Positions 1-9,534 of a stretch of 64,000 nt of DNA are shown here, piece after piece (the first letter of the stretch is position 1; the number at the start of each line of letters is the position of its first letter). This DNA comes from Lumbricus terrestris (taxonomy: Eukaryota; Annelida; Clitellata; Crassiclitellata; Lumbricidae). The position numbers and the translations under genes are program-made. The notes below the pieces were generated by a model. That model saw nothing but the letters and a program-made list of their open reading frames with translations. It had not been told where the DNA came from and searched no databases. The stretch spans positions 9,381,911 to 9,445,910 of the forward strand of contig OX457036.1 in the NCBI GenBank assembly GCA_949752735.1, written 5' to 3'.

Positions 1-900
1 ATAGATTTCAGATTACATTCGATTTTGTACATATCACAATGTTGTTTTATTCTGGTGGCTATATTATTTTTCTTACAGGCCATTAGCAAGTGTTCTATGT
101 CGCCTTTCTTCTGGCAGGTATCACATAATCCATTGGGATGCCTTCTTATGGTAAACAATTTCGCATTAGTATAGGCCACTCCCAATCTCAATCTGCTAAT
201 CTGTACTTCCTTTGATCTGTCCGGGTCAATAAATTTAATATTAGTGTTAACAATGGGGCATATAGTTTTATATAATCGTGCTTTCTTTCCAAGGTTATAT
301 TCGAGCTGCCATTTATTTATTATAAAGGGTTTGATAAGGCTATGTAGCTCTTCCATTTCTAGGTAGTTTGTAGTATTTATATTATCTAGATTTAATGCCT
401 CCTTGGCTAGTTTATCCGCTCTATCATTTCCTAGCAGATCAACATGACTAGGAATCCAAATTAAATTTATCTTATTGGTATCCAACCGATTTAATTGCTG
501 CATGAGTTCATTAAATAAGTGGGGTCTTGATTTAGTATTACCTATTTTAATTGATGTTAAGACACTTAAGGAATCTGAAAAAATTGCAAAATCAGTAGTG
601 ACCTGTTTATCTGTGCTAATTATCCACCGAGTCACTTCTAAGATGGCACTCAGCTCTGCTGCAAAAATAGGCCTACTGGCGTCATTACATAATCTAAACT
701 TTCTGTCTATATTTAAACTGGGTATGGTAAAGGCAGCAGCTACTATATCTTGCGCCTTTGAGCCGTCTGTGTAGATATGTACCATATGTTTATATTGAGA
801 TATTAGTCGGAGTGCCATCTGTTTCAAAAGCTCAGGATTGTCTATTTGCTTATTTACCTGTTTTTTTAGACTAGTATCTACTTTTAGTGTTTTATTAAGC
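1..900 (-). CDS. LINE ORF2, RNase HI domain and terminal Cys/His motif (partial)
   Basis: About 300 codons are open from about 900 to the window start with no stop. Ribonuclease HI of this type removes the RNA strand during target-primed reverse transcription. The DEDD-type residues are visible in order: D of YTDGS, E of AAELSA, D of FSDSLS and D of RADKLA. The H of IPSHVD, an RNase H active-site neighbour, is also present. The intact frame suggests a fairly young insertion, apart from the indel near 902. The C-terminus lies outside the window. Confidence 0.8.
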
Positions 901-1408
901 CAGGGGGGGACATTGGGAATGAGGGGCCCACACATGGGGATGTAAGCTTTGACAAAAATTCATTTGTTCTTAATTTGAAAGAGTGCTTTCTGTGCTTCGG
1001 AGTTTTAAAGGTATCTGTCCAATGATCTTTCAGGATTTCTCTACATGTGTGGTCTTTTATGCTTATAATTTTAACTCCCATCTTAAGGGCATTATGTTGT
1101 CGTCTAAGGTGCAAGGGCATTTCGCCACATTCATTCTGCAAGGCTACAGCCGCCGTCTTCTTGGGAGCACCGCAGCACAATCGCAATGCCTCAGTCTGAA
1201 TAGATGTAAGGGTTTGGAGATAACACTGGGCTGCTGAGGCATACGCTACATCTCCATAATCGAGCATCGATCTAATTAGGGCTCTATATATGGCTAGCAT
1301 GGCTTTCTTGGATGCCCCCCAGTGGTATCCTGAGACTGCTCTCATTAAGTTTAATCTTTTTTTGCATTTTTTAACAATGTAGTCTATAGCTGACAAGGAA
1401 ACACTGTC
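884..1408 (-). pseudogene. LINE ORF2, reverse transcriptase C-terminal segment, frameshifted
   Basis: This frame reads about 174 codons of RT thumb-region sequence and then stops at 884-886, just after a G7 run (about 902-909 on the plus strand). Shifting one base at that run restores the PPW motif usual between RT and RNase H in such proteins, and the frame then continues without a stop through RNase H to base 1. The break is therefore a single homopolymer indel, either a real mutation or an assembly error. Confidence 0.75.
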
Positions 1409-1425
1409 TTATAATAGTCACTGGC

Positions 1426-1460
1426 TTTCGATGAGCAGGATTCGAACACCGATCCCGTTA
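1426..1460 (-). repeat. tRNA 3'-half-like relic
   Basis: The minus strand has a B-box-like GTTCGAATCCTGCTCATCG. No A box or acceptor pairing is visible, so it is either the end of a decayed tRNA-derived SINE or a tRNA fragment. Confidence 0.3.
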
Positions 1461-1464
1461 TGTG

Positions 1465-1780
1465 AAATGGATCTAACATTCATTCATTCATTAATTCATT
1501 CATTCGTTCATTCATTCATTCGCTCATTCATTCGTTCGTTCATTCATTCATTCATTCGTTCGTTCATTCATTCTCCCATTCATTCATTCATTCATTCATT
1601 CATTCATTCATTCGTTCGTTCATTCATTCATTCATTCATTCATGCATTCATTCATTCATTGATTCATTCATTCATTGCAGACTTTATATGGCTCTTCTTC
1701 AAGGCTACTCAGAAGCGCTCCCAACTCTTGCACGGAAAAAGCACAGTTCTGAGTTTAATGAAAAATGCTTAAGTAAGAGC
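1465..1780 (-). mobile_element. LINE 3' end with (TGAA)n tail expanded into a microsatellite
   Basis: Read on the minus strand, a conserved LINE 3' tail (gggagcgcttctgagtagcc, then a degraded GGCGCTATATAAA box at about 1683-1695) runs straight into a 200-bp (TGAA)n array at 1472-1678, with CGAA variants. The same order of tail box and TGAA array occurs elsewhere in this window. An L2-like origin is inferred from the TGAA tail. Confidence 0.65.
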
Positions 1781-1849
1781 CCATGAAGCTGCAGACGCAT
1801 ACATGCATACGTAGGCCTACATTTGCACACATAGACCAATGCCTACTAC

Positions 1850-2035
1850 ATATATATATAATATTTAATGCCGAATATATATATATATATATATATCTTC
1901 AACGAATCACTAGAGAACATAGATCTATTCGATCTACGCGCGCACTTGCATACGTAGGCCTGTAGACACTTAGAAGTGGTAAACATGCATACAATTTGCA
2001 TATAATTTGCATATAATTTGCATATTATTTGTGGT
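1850..2035. repeat. AT-rich low complexity with 12-bp tandem
   Basis: A (TA)n tract lies at about 1849-1896. Three tandem copies of the 12-bp unit ATTTGCATATA(A) lie at about 1994-2030, each with an octamer-like ATTTGCAT. No gene is seen. Confidence 0.6.
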
Positions 2036-2083
2036 GTTATACTTTTTAAAGAATGAAAAATTAGGTGGTACACCTTTTTGAGT

Positions 2084-2205
2084 TGTTGTTTTAACGATGA
2101 TGCTGTGTCATAACAAAGGAATGATTATTGTCGCCCTCCTCCTTTATCAAAGCTTGGGGCTGGCACTGCTAGAGTAGGCCTACGAGCAGTGGCGGAGTTG
2201 GGTGG
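2084..2205 (+). repeat. ~110-bp short retroposon, copy 1
   Basis: This is the first of 12 copies of a dispersed repeat with the conserved core GTCGCCCTCCTCCTTTAT, then GGCTTGGGACTGGCACTG, CAGAGTGCGAG and CAGTGGCGGAGTT. Flanks contain GGTGGTACA and GGTGGCACA, a possible target duplication. Other copies: plus strand 2606-2691, 9434-9534, 30930-31012, 46908-47012 and 51920-52030; minus strand 2484-2590, 7619-7735, 9234-9355, 13862-13985, 43655-43742 and 47663-47745. Confidence 0.75.
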
Positions 2206-2255
2206 CACAGCTAATTTTGGAGTAGCTTTATATTGGTCTTACACAGTTACAGTAT

Positions 2256-2345
2256 TCATTCATTCCAAAAACTTATATAGCGCCCCTTCAAGAAGCCTTC
2301 TCAGAGGCGCTCCCAGCCCAGCCATTGGAAATTTTATGAAGGCAA
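2256..2345 (-). mobile_element. LINE 3' tail (GGCGCTATATAA type)
   Basis: Minus-strand reading gives GGGAGCGCCTCTGAG, then CTTGAAGGGGCGCTATATAA, then a short (GAATGAATG) tail at 2259-2268. It matches the tails at 7983-8215 and 9958-10205. Confidence 0.7.
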
Positions 2346-2356
2346 GTATAGTTGCG

Positions 2357-2415
2357 GGGTGGTCCTCAGCAGGGTGGTCCTCAGCGGGGTGGTCCTCAGC
2401 GGGGTGGTCCTCAGG
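2357..2415. repeat. 15-bp tandem repeat, 4 copies
   Basis: Four near-identical tandem copies of GGTGGTCCTCAGCGG lie just upstream (in minus-strand sense) of the LINE 3' tail at 2256-2345. The track is too short to be a gene. Confidence 0.85.
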
Positions 2416-2483
2416 ACTGGTCACTGAAGAGCTCCCATGAAAACCCATTTATCGTCTTGAAGGCCACACGAACCCGTAGTCTT

Positions 2484-2590
2484 GGTCGTTCTCTGCCAGT
2501 GCCAGTCCCAAGCTTTGATAAAAGAGGAGGGCAACGCTAGCGATCCTTCTTTTCACACAGTGTTGTTAAACTGAAACGACAACCAACACA
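2484..2590 (-). repeat. ~110-bp short retroposon, copy 2
   Basis: Reverse-orientation copy: the CAGTGCCAGTCCCAAGC core and AGAGGAGGGC are clear. It faces copy 3 (2606-2691, plus) 16 bp away, so the two form a potential hairpin. Confidence 0.75.
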
Positions 2591-2605
2591 CATCTATCAA
2601 CAAAG

Positions 2606-2691
2606 ATCATTGGTTTCGCCATCCTGGTCCCCTCCTTTCTTTGTCACGGCTTGGGACTGGCACTGTCAGAGTGCGAGCAGTAACGAGGTTT
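2606..2691 (+). repeat. ~110-bp short retroposon, copy 3
   Basis: The core GGCTTGGGACTGGCACTG and CAGAGTGCGAGCAGT is conserved, while the 5' end has diverged. It lies immediately before the tRNA-derived SINE at 2698. Confidence 0.7.
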
Positions 2692-2697
2692 TATATA

Positions 2698-2945
2698 GTG
2701 AATTGGCGCGGTGGTGTAGTGGTGGGGTCGGTGCTTTGGAGCCGGAGGGTTCTAGGTTCGAATCCACTTCAAGCCGCCGCGTTGGGACCTTGAATTAACA
2801 AGTCAAGTCCTTCACTTGCAATTGCTCGTGCACTTCGGCGTGAAACTCCGAAGCAGTGTACGCGCTGTAGTCGGGAGATCCTCTGAGTAGCGAGCTTGAA
2901 GGGGCGCTATAGAAATGGAGAAATAAATAAAATAAAATAAATAAA
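2698..2945 (+). mobile_element. tRNA-derived SINE with LINE-type 3' tail
   Basis: The tRNA-like head has a pol III A box TGGTGTAGTGG (2712-2722) and a B box GGTTCGAATCC (2755-2765). A SINE body follows, shared with the element at 5556-5757 (CACTTGCAATTGCTC, GCGTGAAACTCCGA). The 3' end is CTTGAAGGGGCGCTATAGAAAT, then an A-rich (AATA)n tail to about 2952. That tail box is the same one that ends the LINE copies here, the usual sign that a SINE is mobilised by a partner LINE. Confidence 0.85.
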
Positions 2946-2952
2946 TAAATAA

Positions 2953-3767
2953 AACACCGTTGGCTTCCACCCAACGATGTGTTATAGTTACGTCACTGTA
3001 GAGTGGACGAAATGAAATAAAAATTAATGAACTGCAACAAGCTAAACAAATTTTTATCGAAGACAACGATCTTTGTTGACATAATTATAGGCTGTCGTCA
3101 AATTTTGCATTTGACACTATTGCATGAACGTAAATGATGAATATTATAATTTATTGTTCGTTGGAATCGAGGCCTATTTAGAGGTGTTTATAATACTCCG
3201 ACCATGACTGAAACTAACTAGGCCTACCTTACTACTCTTAGCGTTGCAAGACCGAGCGCTCCAGTTGTGCCCTACTAAAGACAATGGATTAATCCTAGAC
3301 CTATCCTATAAGAGATTATGGATTATGATCATAAAGGAACAATTCTATAGCATGATCCTTTCATCGTTTCATTGGCAATGATTATGATATGATGGGACAT
3401 TGAACCTGTGTCGCGAATGTTATCTACAGTCCATAGAGTGTATGGCTACCACACGCGCTTCACTAAAAGGCAATAACCTCATTGTTACTAACAATTATTC
3501 ATATCCATATTCGCTTACTACCATCCACCCTGTATGAGTGGTCCTTAGGAGGTCACGGGCGAGTGACCGTTGCTTTGCCACACGTCACGGTGGTGACTCT
3601 AGACGTTGGGGTCAAGTAGAGATCTATCATTCTTCAAAGCACTTCCCCTTTGTGGTCTGCCTCGGGTCTTTGATATCCATCCGCACCTGCCGGTCCTCCA
3701 CTTTCACTACCCTGACCCTCTATAACAGCAGTCCACCTGAAGCTTAGCTCAGCAACAACCACCAAGC
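2953..3767. other. Unannotated non-coding stretch
   Basis: I see no gene, splice-supported exon or recognised repeat here. The only coding-like tracks are short and lack similarity that I recognise. Confidence 0.4.
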
Positions 3768-3990
3768 ACACACACACACGCGCACACACACACACACACA
3801 CGCACGCACACACACACACACGCACGCACACACACACACACACACGCACGCACGCACACACACACACGCACACACACATACATACACACACACACTAATA
3901 CAAACACACACACAGACGCACAGACACACACATACATACAAACACACACATACAAACACACGCACTAATACAAACACACTCACCTTCAGA
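3768..3990. repeat. (CA)n / (CACG) microsatellite
   Basis: An imperfect dinucleotide array with CGCA and CATA interruptions. It could adopt Z-DNA. All reading frames through it are repeat artefacts. Confidence 0.95.
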
Positions 3991-4080
3991 CAAATACTCA
4001 GAAAACAAGCTTACATCATCATGTATGCCTATTGCTATTATTATATTCATGTGTGTGTGCAGACGCTATATTCGTCAATT

Positions 4081-4330
4081 AATCACTAATTAATTAATTA
4101 AGTAATTAATTAATTCGTTCGTTCTATGGACTTATACGGCGCCCCTTCAAGCAACCTAGTCGGGAGCGATTCCAGCACCGCCACGGCGAAAGAAAATGGA
4201 GATTTATGAAATAAAGTTCAATTTGTCACATGATTGCAGCTTTGAAGAGGACCACTCCAAATGAAAGCACATACCAACCGTGTATGGCATGTAGTGTGCT
4301 CACCCTTTATTCAGACTAGTAAATTCGTTC
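4081..4330 (-). mobile_element. LINE 3' end relic
   Basis: After a (TTAA)n and TTCG stretch, GGACTTATACGGCGCCCCTTCAAG is the degraded reverse complement of the common LINE tail, followed by GGGAGCGATTCCAGCACCGCC. The remainder to about 4330 is weakly related to the other LINE ends. Confidence 0.55.
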
Positions 4331-4643
4331 ATTATTATTGTATCATGTATCATTCACCAGACTATGTTTCACACAGTGCTTAGAGTGTAGAAAAAGAAGT
4401 GCCTGTCACTTCTCAAGGCCTTGCCAATCAAATAAGTGGCAGGACGGCGTTGAAAATAAGTGCCTGGACGCCGTCCATGACCGTCCCGCAACACATTAAG
4501 CCCTGGTTTCACATTTGTAATGATTTGCTTATCCCAGTCATCCATTGGTTGGCAATTTAACCAGGTCTTTTATTATATTGAGGTGCAGTATAACTTGCAT
4601 AATGCTATTACCGCACAATTAAAATTAATGTCCTTTGTCCTTG

Positions 4644-5558
4644 GAACTGTCCCCACTCAACGCCGGAGTCTAATAGAAAGCTCCATTGTTTTTACTTCAT
4701 GTATTGACGCTGTAAGCGTCTACAAACATACGATATAATTGATATTTTTTATATATTTGGCATGCAAATTACATTTGCACGAAACGAAATATGTAGCGCG
4801 GGAGACTTCAATAAAACAGGTGTCTACAACATCAATTCGCAGTTTTAAGTGTTTTAGGGATATCTAGCAACTTCAATTTCACATATGAATCGTGAATAAT
4901 ACTAGTCAATGAAATAAGTTCGTTTCCAGTCTTAAATGAGATTGGATCAGAATTTATGGTAGAACAAGTTAAAAGTTTGATTTTGTTTTTCTGACTTTCG
5001 CTAGGTGGCGAGAGTGCGCAAAGCTGTCGTGATGCATAAACTGATTTGAACAGAATGATAGCCTAATCTTTAGGCTACTATTATCGTTTGTATGTCTGTG
5101 CACTTGTTATAGAACTGTCCCCACTCAAAGAATGAGTCTCATCTCATAGCTGTGTCCTTTTGACTTCATAAATTGACGCTATAAGCGTCTGCAAATATAA
5201 GATATAACGAATCTTTTACATATATCGAATACGCTTCCAATGTGCGCGAAACGAAATAATAGCGCGAGAGACTTCAATAAACAGGTGTCTGCAACTGTGC
5301 ATAAATTCGCAGTTTTCAGTGTTTTTAGCGATATCTGGCAACTTTAATATCCCATATGAATCGTGAATAATACTTGTCAATGAAATAAATTAGTTTCCAG
5401 TTATAAATGAGATTGGATCAGAATTTATGGTAGAACAAGTTAAAGTTTGGATTCGGTTTCTCTGACTGTCGCTAGGCATAAACCTCATCTGATCAAGTAG
5501 CCTAATCTTTAGGCCTAGGCTACTTATTATCGTTTGTATGTGTGTGCACTTGTTATAG
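4644..5558. repeat. Tandem duplication, two ~460-bp units
   Basis: Unit 1 (4644-5111) and unit 2 (5112-5558) both begin GAACTGTCCCCACTCAA and end GTGCACTTGTTATAG. They share long colinear blocks, including GACGCT(G/A)TAAGCGTC, GAATCGTGAATAATACT and GAGATTGGATCAGAATTTATGG. Unit 2 lacks about 30 bp after the CGCTAG word. Neither unit has a convincing open frame. The SINE at 5556-5757 abuts the end of unit 2. Confidence 0.9.
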
Positions 5559-5757
5559 CGCCCCATCAATCTCACTGATCAGAGGCGCTCTCGACAACAA
5601 CGCGGGCACTGAATCGGAGTTTCACGCTGAAGCGCTGAGCAATTGCAAGTGAAGTACTTAGGCCTACCCAAGGTCACTACGCGGCGACTTGAGGTGGATT
5701 CGAACCTGCAACCCTCTGGCTGCAAGGCAACGAACATACCCACTACACTACCACGCC
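5556..5757 (-). mobile_element. tRNA-derived SINE with LINE-type 3' tail
   Basis: On the minus strand this begins with GGCGTGGTAGTGTAGTGG (A box, about 5740-5753), has the B box GGTTCGAATCC (5696-5706), then the body shared with 2698-2945, and ends with ATGGGGCGCTATAACAAG. There is no long simple tail. It sits exactly at the end of the duplicated block at 4644-5558. Confidence 0.85.
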
Positions 5758-6081
5758 CCGTTGTTGTTGCTGTTGCTGTAGCCTGCTATATCGACATTAA
5801 TCCCAAGTTCAACAATGAGAAATTCATAGTTGAACAAAACAAGTGTTTCATGATACAGACTTGAGAGTCGATATGCAAATGCACAGGTGCCGAAATACAC
5901 TAATAAGATCATGGTATGTATTTAATGAGCAAAAACAAAGTGGTACACTAGTACACACCCATGCACGTAATAATGGACTTGAGCTAACTAGGCCTAGGCC
6001 CACAAAGATTAAACCGACTTGCGAATAGCCCTAAGACGCCTTATATTAGCTGGAAGTAGAAATACACATGCAAACCGGTAT

Positions 6082-6375
6082 ATATATATATAAGTATATA
6101 AATACATACATACATACATACACACGCACATACATACATACATACATACATACATACATACATACATACATACATACATACATACATACATACATACATA
6201 CATACATACATACATACATACATACATACATGTACATACATACATACATACATACATACATTCATACATACATACATACATACATACATACATACATACA
6301 TACATACATACATACATACATACATACATACATACATACATGCGTACATGCATGCATACATACATACATAGATAC
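6082..6375. repeat. (TA)n then (CATA)n microsatellite
   Basis: About 270 bp of nearly pure CATA tetranucleotide with a few TGTA, TTCA and CACG variants, preceded by a short (TA)n. Every reading frame through it is a repeat artefact. Confidence 0.97.
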
Positions 6376-7174
6376 ATCGAATTATGCATGCAATCTCATA
6401 CGCATGCATGTGGAAAGACATCGGCACATGCAAAGTTCATTAATCCCACATACTAGCGCAACATAAATAACTAATAACAATTACAAACACATAATTATAA
6501 CAACGCAGCTGATAATTGTGACCACAACCGAACAGATGCGTCACCGTTACCAGTTATTTCCTTCCCACCTCCAACCATCCTCCCACCACCATCTTTCCAC
6601 CACCTTCTTTCCAGCTGCTTTTCCGCTCCTTTCCATCTTCTCTTCCTCATCAAAGCGCAATCACGTTCTCGCGCTGATTAAACAATTTCCTTGTTTATCT
6701 CATTTCACATCTCCCGGTGTCCATAACAAACAATTTTCCAGGGTTACCCTACCAGTGCCCTTGGCATCAAGCACCTCAAACCCCCTCCCTTGCCCGCGGC
6801 TCTTTGGGTTGCCCAGGTCACCCATGACAACCCGTTCCGCATGGCCAATGCAGCTGGCCCTCTGGCGAGTGATTACAGAAGCTTACGCATCGCCCTCTAG
6901 CGAACGTCTGGAGAAAGACCAGCTGTCGTCAAATGCGCTTTCTTGTAGGCCACTGCGCTATTGTTTTTGTAACAAAAGAGGGCAGTTTCGAACGACCCTG
7001 CATTACCTCGAGGGCGGGGCAGGTAGGTAGGCAGGCCCACCATCTGTCTCTCTCCCTCCACCCCCTCTATGTTTACCTGGAGACGTCGCTGTACCAAGAA
7101 AATTGCATTCGTCGCTCGCTTTCGGCAAAAGTAACGGCCGCGCCCGACGTTGCCATAGACACACTGGGTGTGTT

Positions 7175-7195
7175 GGGGGGGGGGGGGGGGGGGGG
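7175..7195. repeat. Poly(G) tract, 21 bases
   Basis: An uninterrupted run of G. It could form quadruplexes, and its length is unreliable in sequencing. Confidence 0.95.
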
Positions 7196-7326
7196 CGAGA
7201 GTGGCTGGAAAGGCCATGGGGTCAATTATAGTCCTTTCCGCGAGACGGTCTTCCACTCGGAAGAAAACATCTGCTCCTACTCCGCCCGAACCTGGAACTC
7301 TTGCGACGTGTTTCGCTCTGGGGCGA

Positions 7327-7352
7327 TGACGTCATCCGATGCCATGACGTCA
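7327..7352. promoter_or_regulatory. Paired CRE-type palindromes
   Basis: Two perfect TGACGTCA octamers are separated by 10 bases (18 bp centre to centre). TGACGTCA is the canonical CREB/ATF site. No start site or gene is recognised next to them, so function is inference. Confidence 0.35.
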
Positions 7353-7491
7353 TCAAAGCTCGCGTGTATTAAAGACTTTCCCCGCGGCCCCACACCCTCA
7401 TACTTTCGCTGCCTGGAGATATTTTCATTTCCACTGGGCTGCCTATTATATTGCCTTCTAGATTGTGGGCTGCCACGCTGAGATCGCCTCT

Positions 7492-7520
7492 GAACGTTTA
7501 TAAAAGGCGCTCAATAAATT
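7492..7520 (+). repeat. LINE/SINE tail relic
   Basis: TATAAAAGGCGCTCAATAAATTC resembles the GGCGCTATATAAAT tail box. Similar isolated relics lie at 16213-16228 and 55902-55925 (plus), and at 34178-34200 and 34590-34630 (minus). Confidence 0.4.
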
Positions 7521-7618
7521 CTACGAAGTGATGCTGTAGGGTTAAAGTCTGTCTCTTGCTTTGATATTAGTTCTGACTCGTTCGCCAGATGACGCCCTGG
7601 TTGACGCATGCACCGCTC

Positions 7619-7735
7619 GTAGCCTACGAGGGCATTGCCAGTCCCAAGTGTGGAGAAAGTAGGAGGGCGGCACTGATTGATCATCCTTGGTAGGACACAG
7701 AGGTCGTTAAACTGAAACACAACGTCATCAAGCTT
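7619..7735 (-). repeat. ~110-bp short retroposon
   Basis: Minus-orientation copy with GCATTGCCAGTCCCAAG, GTAGGAGGGCG and GTTAAACTGAAAC. Confidence 0.7.
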
Positions 7736-7767
7736 CAACTTCTTCGCTTTATGTATACTCTACTTAT

Positions 7768-7978
7768 GTGGCGGCGCCAGGGGGGTTAGGAGGGCTAAGC
7801 CCCTTCTAAAAAATGCCACCCGGGGGCTAAGCCCCCTAAAAAATGGCAAAATGGAAAATTTCCATGAGAGTTCGGCCGAATGACTAAAAAAAGGTCGTTA
7901 GAAAATTTTGCGGATGAAAGTGGTGGAACTCCGCCAGGATTAAGCCGCCCCCCAAACTGAATCCTGGTGCCGCCACTG
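7768..7978. mobile_element. hAT-like MITE (degraded)
   Basis: Inverted ends GTGGCGGCGCCAGG and CCTGGTGCCGCCACTG enclose about 210 bp with CTAAGCCCCC blocks. The ends match the hAT MITEs at 22338 and 44439. No clear 8-bp target duplication remains. Confidence 0.7.
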
Positions 7979-7982
7979 CTTA

Positions 7983-8220
7983 CAACTCCTCTTAGTTCCT
8001 GTTGCCCGTACTGCTACCATGAAAAATCGAGCATTCTCTGTGGTTGGCCCAGTGGTCTGGAATGGCCTTCCTTTACATGTAGAGACACGCATACACCCTG
8101 AAACTCTACCAGGATCCTTCTTTATCAAACTCAAGGCTGTTCTTTTCGGGCGCGCTGGAACCGGGAGCGCCACTGAATAGTTTTCTTGAAGGGGCGCTAT
8201 ATAAATTTCGGTGTGGACCG
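7983..8220 (+). mobile_element. LINE 3' end: ORF2 C-terminus plus GGCGCTATATAAAT tail
   Basis: An open frame ending with TAG at 8178-8180 reads NRAFSVVGPVVWNGLPLHV and ends FIKLKAVLFGRAGTGSATE, the pattern found at the end of CR1/L2/Rex-group ORF2 proteins (RAFSVAGPxLWNSLP, then LKTxLF). Directly after it comes TTCTTGAAGGGGCGCTATATAAAT. Only the last ~60 codons are present, as expected for 5' truncation. The element inserted beside, or was joined to, the hAT MITE at 7768-7978. Confidence 0.8.
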
Positions 8221-8601
8221 TCACACATACTTCATCTGGTTTGTTGTGAGGATCAAATTAACCGTGTTGGCCGAATTACCGGCCAAAAATTCACTTTAAA
8301 ATTTTTTCCGCAAATGTTTTCCTCTTTCCCAAAATGTAACCTCGCAGTATATTGTCCCTATCTTGCTTTATTTAGTTGTGATTTTGTTTAATTTTAGCAG
8401 TCAACCCGTTTCAGTTTATTACAAAAATAAGAAAAATGGCCGAAATTATCCCGGCTTCCCCTATAGAAATATGCAGAGCTGAAATATGTCAATGGAAGAA
8501 ACAGTTGTTAAGATCAAAGCCACATTCCCGGTTTACTGTTTCCTTATAAATTATGTGAACATATACACATATACATATTCGCATTTTCAGCGACGCATGT
8601 G

Positions 8602-8604
<3 letters not shown>

Positions 8605-8640
<36 letters not shown>
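8605..8640. repeat. (TA)n microsatellite
   Basis: A pure TA run. Further AT-rich runs lie at 8787-8862 and 8901-8927. Confidence 0.9.
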
Positions 8641-8936
8641 GCCAATTCAAAGATAAAGCGAGACCAGATCACCGCTTGTAAGAAAGGAGATACTCAGTAT
8701 TTAGGGGTCAACTTTCGAATACTAATTTTAGAACCCTCGCTGATTAATAGTACGGGCCTCCTACGTAGCCAAAAATTACGCACACCATATAATATATATA
8801 TTTATATATTTATATATAGAATATTATAGATCTATATGTATGTACATATATATATATATACGGTTATTCATTCGCGAACTCATTAATTATAGGCCTATAT
8901 TTAATTTTATATATAATTATATATATTTGTGCGTGT

Positions 8937-8940
8937 GAGT

Positions 8941-8996
<56 letters not shown>

Positions 8997-9085
8997 AGGG
9001 GGTATTTGTGTGTGTACGGGTGTGTATGTGTGTGTGTGGGGGGGTATTTGTGCGTGTACGGGTGTGTGTGTGTGTGGGGGGGTGT

Positions 9086-9122
<37 letters not shown>

Positions 9123-9130
9123 CGCGCGCG
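8937..9130. repeat. (GT)n microsatellite with G-rich interruptions
   Basis: A long GT array holds repeated blocks of GGGGGTATTTGTG(C/T)GTGTACGGG, so the interruptions themselves were duplicated with the array. It ends in (GC)n. Confidence 0.95.
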
Positions 9131-9233
9131 CGTGCTCAAACACAGTCATAATTATGAACGCTGTGTGTACATTTGCATGCTCCAGTTTGAACATCCTATA
9201 AAATTATAGTTGCACTTACAATGCTGTCCCTGA

Positions 9234-9355
9234 TATCTATCTGATAAACATTCATTCGCCAATGGTTGTTCTCTGCCAGTGCCAGTCCCAAGCCTGGGTA
9301 AAGGAGGAGGGCGACACTAATCATTTTTGATAGGCAGTATCGTTAAACATGTAAC
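9234..9355 (-). mobile_element. ~110-bp short retroposon with 15-bp target duplication
   Basis: The minus-strand copy is bracketed by ATGCTGTCCCTGATA (9219-9233) and ACGCTGTCCCTGATA (9357-9371), a 15-bp direct repeat with one mismatch. The minus-strand 3' side ends GGCGAATGAATG. The repeat length fits target-primed reverse transcription rather than a cut-and-paste transposon. Confidence 0.75.
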
Positions 9356-9433
9356 GCTGTCCCTGATACAATCCTCAATTGACTGTCACCTGTCTTATCC
9401 ATTATAATAAGAATCATGTTTACGTCAGCATGT

Positions 9434-9534
9434 TGCTGTTTTACGACACTGCCATTGAAAAGAGGATTATGGTCGCCCTCCTCCTTTATCCAGGCTTGGG
9501 ACTGGCACTTGCAGAGTGCAACCAGTGACGGAGT
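9434..9534 (+). mobile_element. ~110-bp short retroposon with 14-bp target duplication
   Basis: This plus-strand copy is bracketed by TGTTTACGTCAGCA and TGTTCACGTCAGCA (13 of 14 identical). It lies only about 80 bp from the inverted copy at 9234-9355. Confidence 0.75.

Larger units (their letters stand above)
1..1414 (-). mobile_element. 5'-truncated non-LTR retrotransposon (ORF2 end: RT C-terminus and RNase H)
   Basis: The minus strand encodes the last part of a LINE ORF2 polyprotein, running off the window at base 1. Reading from about 1408 down, the first part resembles the post-catalytic thumb region of reverse transcriptase (RLNLMRAVSGYHWGA, then ALIRSMLDYG). Below about 900 the frame stays open to the window edge. 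It carries an RNase HI domain with YTDGS (759-773), AELSA, FSDSLS and GNDRADKLA (about 413-434), which supply the acidic catalytic residues, and then a Cys/His cluster LCDTCQKKGDIEHLLMAC (about 77-131) typical of LINE ORF2 ends. An in-frame stop at 1409-1411 marks the upstream limit, so the copy is 5' truncated. An RNase H domain favours an I/R1/LOA-like group over L2 or CR1; the clade is inferred. Confidence 0.85.
6509..7480. other. GC-richer unique stretch, possible regulatory DNA
   Basis: This stretch is mostly unique sequence, richer in G+C than its surroundings. It holds a 21-base G run (7175-7195) and two perfect TGACGTCA palindromes (7327-7334 and 7345-7352). No exon could be defined. 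Confidence 0.4.

Noticed and set aside
6009..6466. Long MYVC/THTYI frames on both strands
   Set aside because: They are translations of a CATA microsatellite. The same applies at 42084-42726.
6518..7481. Frames of 119-182 codons on both strands
   Set aside because: They overlap in several frames, one crosses the poly(G) tract, and no motif is seen.
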